Below, one piece after another: positions 12,960 to 15,995 of a stretch of DNA of 15,995 bases; position 1 is the first letter of the stretch; each line of letters starts with the position of its first letter. The notes beneath the pieces are model-generated. The model worked only from the letters and a program-made list of their open reading frames with translations. It searched no databases and had not been told where the DNA came from. This stretch comes from an uncultured Eubacteriales bacterium. Lineage in GTDB: Bacteria; Bacillota; Clostridia; Oscillospirales; Oscillospiraceae. The translations under genes were made by a program, and so were the position numbers. The stretch is taken from NCBI GenBank assembly GCA_900551995.1, contig URXW01000039.1, positions 1 to 15,995 on the forward strand. Direction: 5' to 3'.

Positions 12960-13658
12960 TCAGATGAAGAATTTACGGTGCAGGGAGCGGCGCAGGGGCT
13001 TGCACACGGCGACCACCAGCAGCATGGCACCCAGCACCACGCCCGCCGCCAGCGGGTAGAGCGACCACAGGAACGTGTCGTGCAGTCCGAAGGTCAGATT
13101 CAGCAGGTACTCCACCAGCACCGCGCCGCCTCCGGACAGTATCAGCGCGCCGCCGCAGATATACAGTGCCGCGCCGGGGAGATACCGCAGCAGCGTCACC
13201 ATGGCGCACACCAGCAGACCCGTCGCGCCTGTCACCGGCAGGGCGAACGTTAGGAACCAGTGACCGCCGGTGGCGAAATTGACGTACAGCAGGAACACGC
13301 CGATCGCCACAAAGTCGATGGGCACGAAGATCACGGGGTTGGGACGCTTGAACCACAGGGGTAGCACCGCCAGAAGATACAGCAGCACCAGCCCGCCCAC
13401 GGCGAAGCCCGACCACACGATCCGCCCGTTGATCCGCCAGTCGCACAGCACGGTGATGACCGCCGGCAGCAGCATACACATGGAGAGCACGAACAGCGCG
13501 CCTATCCGGCTGACCTCCTCCCGGCGGGGGCGTTCCTCCGGCGGGTAGGGCGGCTCCCCCTGCCCGCAGGGCAGATCGGGGTGAAACACGCGGGTGCCGC
13601 ACAGGGGACAGACGCGCTCACTGTCCGCCAGCTCCACGCCGCACTTGACACAATACAT
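12960..13658 (-). CDS. zinc-ribbon membrane protein (DUF6320-like)
   Basis: A 232-aa protein of unknown function. The N-terminus is a zinc ribbon (Cys3, Cys6, Cys17, Cys20: CVKCG, CPLCG), followed by a proline- and charge-rich linker (about 25-50) and six hydrophobic segments (roughly 52-72, 81-103, 109-127, 133-157, 160-182, 198-219) with a basic C-terminus. The architecture and its position directly after an acyltransferase gene fit DUF6320 proteins, which I recall beside alcohol-acetyltransferase/hydrolase genes in Clostridia. AAAGGAG 7 bases upstream supports the start. It lies 21 bp after the hydrolase-acyltransferase gene and 12 bp before the HAD gene, so it belongs to the same operon. 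It may anchor or assist the acyltransferase at the membrane (inference). Confidence 0.8.
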   Translation of the reverse strand: MYCVKCGVELADSERVCPLCGTRVFHPDLPCGQGEPPYPPEERPRREEVSRIGALFVLSMCMLLPAVITVLCDWRINGRIVWSGFAVGGLVLLYLLAVLPLWFKRPNPVIFVPIDFVAIGVFLLYVNFATGGHWFLTFALPVTGATGLLVCAMVTLLRYLPGAALYICGGALILSGGGAVLVEYLLNLTFGLHDTFLWSLYPLAAGVVLGAMLLVVAVCKPLRRSLHRKFFI

Positions 13659-13679
13659 AGAAATGCTCCTTTCCCGGAT

Positions 13680-15842
13680 TCAGCGTTGGTTGCTCTCCAC
13701 CTTTACCGGCAGTCCCAGACCGTGCAGGACGCGGTAAAAGTGGTATTCCAGCTCCGGCTCCTGAATACTGCGGATGCAGTTGATATACGCCGTGTTTCCC
13801 CATGTGACCACGCCGCAGTTGTGGGGTGCCTTCGCCTGCACGCCGATGATGAAGTCCATCCGGCGCACGTAGGGCACCATCACGTCCGGAAGCTCCACCT
13901 TTCCCAGATTGGACAGGCACAGGCAGGATTTGCACTCGCCCACGGTGTCGAACACCGCTTTCATGGCGATGTTCTTGATGAACAGCGGCATGACCCGCAG
14001 AATGGGGGAACGCTCACTGGCAACGTTGGCGGCGAACTTCGCCCGCATGGTACGCCGGTTGTTCTCCAGTCCCATCTTGTGATGCACCAGCGCGCACAGC
14101 TCGGGGAAGCTGCACTCCCCCATGCGGGGGTCGATCTCCGGCGTGATGTAGGACACGAAGTTCCGCAGCGTCTTGCTGGGGAACAGCGTCCGCAGGTTCA
14201 CCGGCAGCAGCACCTTCACGGGCTTGCGGTGGCGGACGTTCGGCTCCTTCTCTGCCTGTAGGTCGAGTATCGCCTGCATCATGGCGGCGCACAGCAGCTC
14301 CGTCACGGACACGCCCCGCTTCCTGGCGCACTCGCGCAGCCTGTCGGCGGGTACCATCAGCGTTACGAGATTCTTGTACCCGTCCCGCTCCGGCGTCCCG
14401 CTCAGATGATAGGCGGTGGACTCGGCGCGGCTGGCGGTGATGTCCCCGGCGTACCGGGCGAAGCTGTCCTCCAGCTCCTCGGCGGACGGCTCCTCCAGCC
14501 GCCCCAGCACACCCTTTTCCGCCGGGATGGTCAGCTCGTATTTTCGGCTCAGATACTCCGCCAGCAGCGATTTCACGAACACCAGCGCGCCGGAGCCGTC
14601 GGTCAGCGAGTGGAAGAACTCCACCGCGAAGCGATCCCTGTACACCAGCACACGGAAGGCGCACTGCCGCACCTCGTTGAAGGGCGCGTGTGCCAGCGGG
14701 CAGCTTTTCTCCGGCTGGAGGGCGGGCGTGTGGGGGATCTCCTCCAAATAGTACCAGAACACGCCGCGGCGCAGCCGCACGGCGATCGAAGGGAACCGCC
14801 GCACCGTCACGTCCAGAGCCTGCGCCAGCACGTCGGTGTCGATAGGCTCCGTCAGCGTGGCGGAAATGCGGAAAAAGTTGTTCCAGTTGCGCCGCTTGGC
14901 GGCGGGGTATATTTTGGCGGCGTTGTCCAGCCGCATCCACCGCAGACTCCGGGCAGGGGAGAGGTTCTGCGACATGAAGCGGTTTATCTCCGAAAGATCC
15001 TGCTCCATGTTCTCCTGCAGGAAGTACAGCACGTAGGCGTGCCACCGCTCCGGTGCGATAATGAGCTTGCTGCGGCAGCCCGCCTTTTTCAGCCTCTCGT
15101 GGAGGCTCCGCGCGTCGTCCAGCAGTATCTCGTCCCCGCCCACAAACAGCAGGGAGGGGGGCAGCCCCGTCAGATCGCCCAGCAGGGGGGAGCACAGGGG
15201 GTCGGTGGGGTCGGCGGTGTAGCAATTGGCGTAGAATGCCAGCAGCTCCTGCGTCAGCGATGGGTCGTTATCCCGGTTAAAGCCGTAGGACGCGCCGGAG
15301 CCGGTGAGATCCACCCACGGGGAGATACCGATCAGCCCGCAGGGCAGCTCCCGCCCCAGCATTTTCAGCCGCAGGCACAGGGCGTAGATCAGCCCGCCGC
15401 CGGCACTCTCGCCGCACAGCATGATCTGCTGGGGGGCGTACCCCTTGTGCAGCAGGTAGTCATAGGCGGTCAGCGCGTCCTCCACCGCGGCGGGATAGGG
15501 GTTCTCCGGTGCCAGCCGGTAGGCGGCGCAGAACACCCGCACGCCGCACTCGCTGGCAAGCGTGGCGGCAAAGCCCTTGGCGTAGTCCAGACTGCCGCAG
15601 GTATAGCCGCCGCCGTGGAGGTACAGCACCACACCGCTGCGCCGCTCGTCCTTGGGCATGACCCACGCGCCCTGAAACGCGCCGAAGTCGTGATCCCGGT
15701 CGATGACCTCCCTGCGGTGGAGCGCGCTCATCAGCTCGCCCAGCTTGTCCTGCCCTTTCCGCGTCGTCTCCAAGGAGCACCCCGCCACAAAGGGTTTGAA
15801 GAAATTCAATTGTGAACGCACCAGCTTTGCCGGTAATTCCAT
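13680..15842 (-). CDS. fusion protein: HSL-type alpha/beta-hydrolase plus condensation-like acyltransferase
   Basis: A 720-aa two-domain cytoplasmic protein. Residues about 40-290 form an alpha/beta-hydrolase of the hormone-sensitive-lipase type: oxyanion motif HGGG (76-79), nucleophile GESAGG (Ser146), probable acid Asp237 (VGGDE) and His268 (ERWHAY). Residues about 298-720 resemble the CoA-dependent acyltransferase/alcohol-acetyltransferase/NRPS-condensation superfamily, with the HxxxDG motif at 411-416 (HSLTDG) and a late LSNLG-type segment (643-647). The pair could hydrolyse and re-esterify acyl groups of lipids, alcohols or a secondary product; the substrate is unknown. The start at 15842 has AAAGGA 9 bases upstream; an in-frame ATG at 15872 lies almost at the predicted transcription start and lacks a ribosome-binding site. 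First gene of the operon with the DUF6320-like, HAD and MazG genes. Confidence 0.88.
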   Translation of the reverse strand: MELPAKLVRSQLNFFKPFVAGCSLETTRKGQDKLGELMSALHRREVIDRDHDFGAFQGAWVMPKDERRSGVVLYLHGGGYTCGSLDYAKGFAATLASECGVRVFCAAYRLAPENPYPAAVEDALTAYDYLLHKGYAPQQIMLCGESAGGGLIYALCLRLKMLGRELPCGLIGISPWVDLTGSGASYGFNRDNDPSLTQELLAFYANCYTADPTDPLCSPLLGDLTGLPPSLLFVGGDEILLDDARSLHERLKKAGCRSKLIIAPERWHAYVLYFLQENMEQDLSEINRFMSQNLSPARSLRWMRLDNAAKIYPAAKRRNWNNFFRISATLTEPIDTDVLAQALDVTVRRFPSIAVRLRRGVFWYYLEEIPHTPALQPEKSCPLAHAPFNEVRQCAFRVLVYRDRFAVEFFHSLTDGSGALVFVKSLLAEYLSRKYELTIPAEKGVLGRLEEPSAEELEDSFARYAGDITASRAESTAYHLSGTPERDGYKNLVTLMVPADRLRECARKRGVSVTELLCAAMMQAILDLQAEKEPNVRHRKPVKVLLPVNLRTLFPSKTLRNFVSYITPEIDPRMGECSFPELCALVHHKMGLENNRRTMRAKFAANVASERSPILRVMPLFIKNIAMKAVFDTVGECKSCLCLSNLGKVELPDVMVPYVRRMDFIIGVQAKAPHNCGVVTWGNTAYINCIRSIQEPELEYHFYRVLHGLGLPVKVESNQR

Positions 15843-15883
15843 AGCGGTCGTTCCTTTCCCGTTGCGATTCAATATAATAACCG

Positions 15884-15912
15884 ATTATAGCATAGACGGC
15901 AGACGTTGTAAA
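15884..15912 (-). promoter_or_regulatory. sigma-A promoter for the hydrolase-acyltransferase operon
   Basis: On the minus strand, -35 TTTACA (15907-15912), a 17-bp spacer and a perfect -10 TATAAT (15884-15889) with an extended TGC. Transcription would start near 15877. Confidence 0.87.
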
Positions 15913-15920
15913 TATAAGGA

Positions 15921-15945
15921 GAAGCAGCCCCGATGGGGCTGCTTC
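15921..15945. terminator. GC-rich hairpin upstream of the operon promoter
   Basis: A perfect 11-bp stem (15921-15931 with 15935-15945, 3-nt loop). On the minus strand it is followed by TCTCCTT, a poor U-tract. It probably closes transcription of a minus-strand gene beyond the right edge, together with the adjoining hairpin. Confidence 0.5.
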
Positions 15946-15985
15946 AGGCTGTCGAAAAAGCCGCCGGCTTTTCTCGACAGCCTGA
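15944..15985. repeat. long imperfect palindrome (terminator or dispersed repeat)
   Basis: A 12-bp outer stem (15944-15955 with 15974-15985) and a 7-bp inner stem (15956-15962 with 15966-15972, 3-nt loop), separated by one bulged base. The inner part reads AAAAGCC-loop-GGCTTTT, which looks like a bidirectional terminator. The long outer arms are unusual for a simple terminator and resemble a REP-like palindrome. Confidence 0.5.
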
Positions 15986-15995
15986 AATAATGCCG

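Noticed and set aside
14406..15815. Plus-strand frame of 469 codons opposite the hydrolase-acyltransferase gene
   Set aside because: Antisense of a gene with intact catalytic motifs; no ribosome-binding site and no recognisable domains.
1..15995. CRISPR arrays, tRNA or rRNA genes, transposases
   Set aside because: No direct-repeat/spacer pattern, no tRNA-like cloverleaf signature and no transposase motifs were seen on either strand.

Overview
The window is GC-rich (roughly 60% by eye), yet its promoters are clean sigma-A boxes and its ribosome-binding sites are strong AGGAGG types. Most genes are followed by hairpin-plus-U-tract terminators. Together with the protein families present, this suggests an anaerobic gut Clostridium-class bacterium of the Oscillospiraceae type (Flavonifractor/Oscillibacter-like). 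That placement is inference from style and gene content; no rRNA or marker gene is present.

Left part (1-5850, all minus strand): the start of an ABC-transporter ATPase that runs off the left edge, a BMP-family (PnrA/Med-like) substrate-binding lipoprotein, a carbamate kinase (arcC/yqeA type), the knotted carbamoyltransferase YgeW and the M20-family hydrolase YgeY. YgeY-YgeW-ArcC read as a run from one strong promoter in a divergent intergenic region. Middle (5850-10820, plus strand): a YheO-type PAS/HTH regulator overlapping an uncharacterised 493-aa fold-type II PLP enzyme, then a threonine-synthase-like PLP enzyme, then guanine deaminase (guaD) with its own promoter and a purine-type riboswitch. 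Right part (10830-15995, minus strand): an AEC-family permease, a frameshifted MazG-like gene, a YjjG-like HAD nucleotidase, a zinc-ribbon membrane protein (DUF6320-like) and a 720-aa fusion of an alpha/beta-hydrolase with a condensation-like acyltransferase.

The left and middle parts together look like a purine (guanine/xanthine/urate) salvage-and-fermentation locus. A BMP/ABC system would import nucleosides or bases, and guanine deaminase makes xanthine. YgeY and YgeW are the late hydrolase and carbamoyltransferase of the E. coli yge-type cluster, and carbamate kinase would convert carbamoyl phosphate to ATP. The usual 2,3-diaminopropionate ammonia-lyase (YgeX) is not in the window; two other fold-type II PLP enzymes sit in its place. 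The regulator lies between divergent promoters with three TTTAG half-sites spaced exactly 10 bp apart. The best regulatory find is the guaD leader: a guanine-class aptamer with a shortened L3 loop, whose P1 3' strand is also part of the terminator stem. That arrangement predicts a ligand-induced ON switch.

The right part is unrelated housekeeping or accessory material: nucleotide-pool sanitation (HAD plus broken MazG) in one operon with a lipid/ester-type hydrolase-acyltransferase fusion and its membrane partner.
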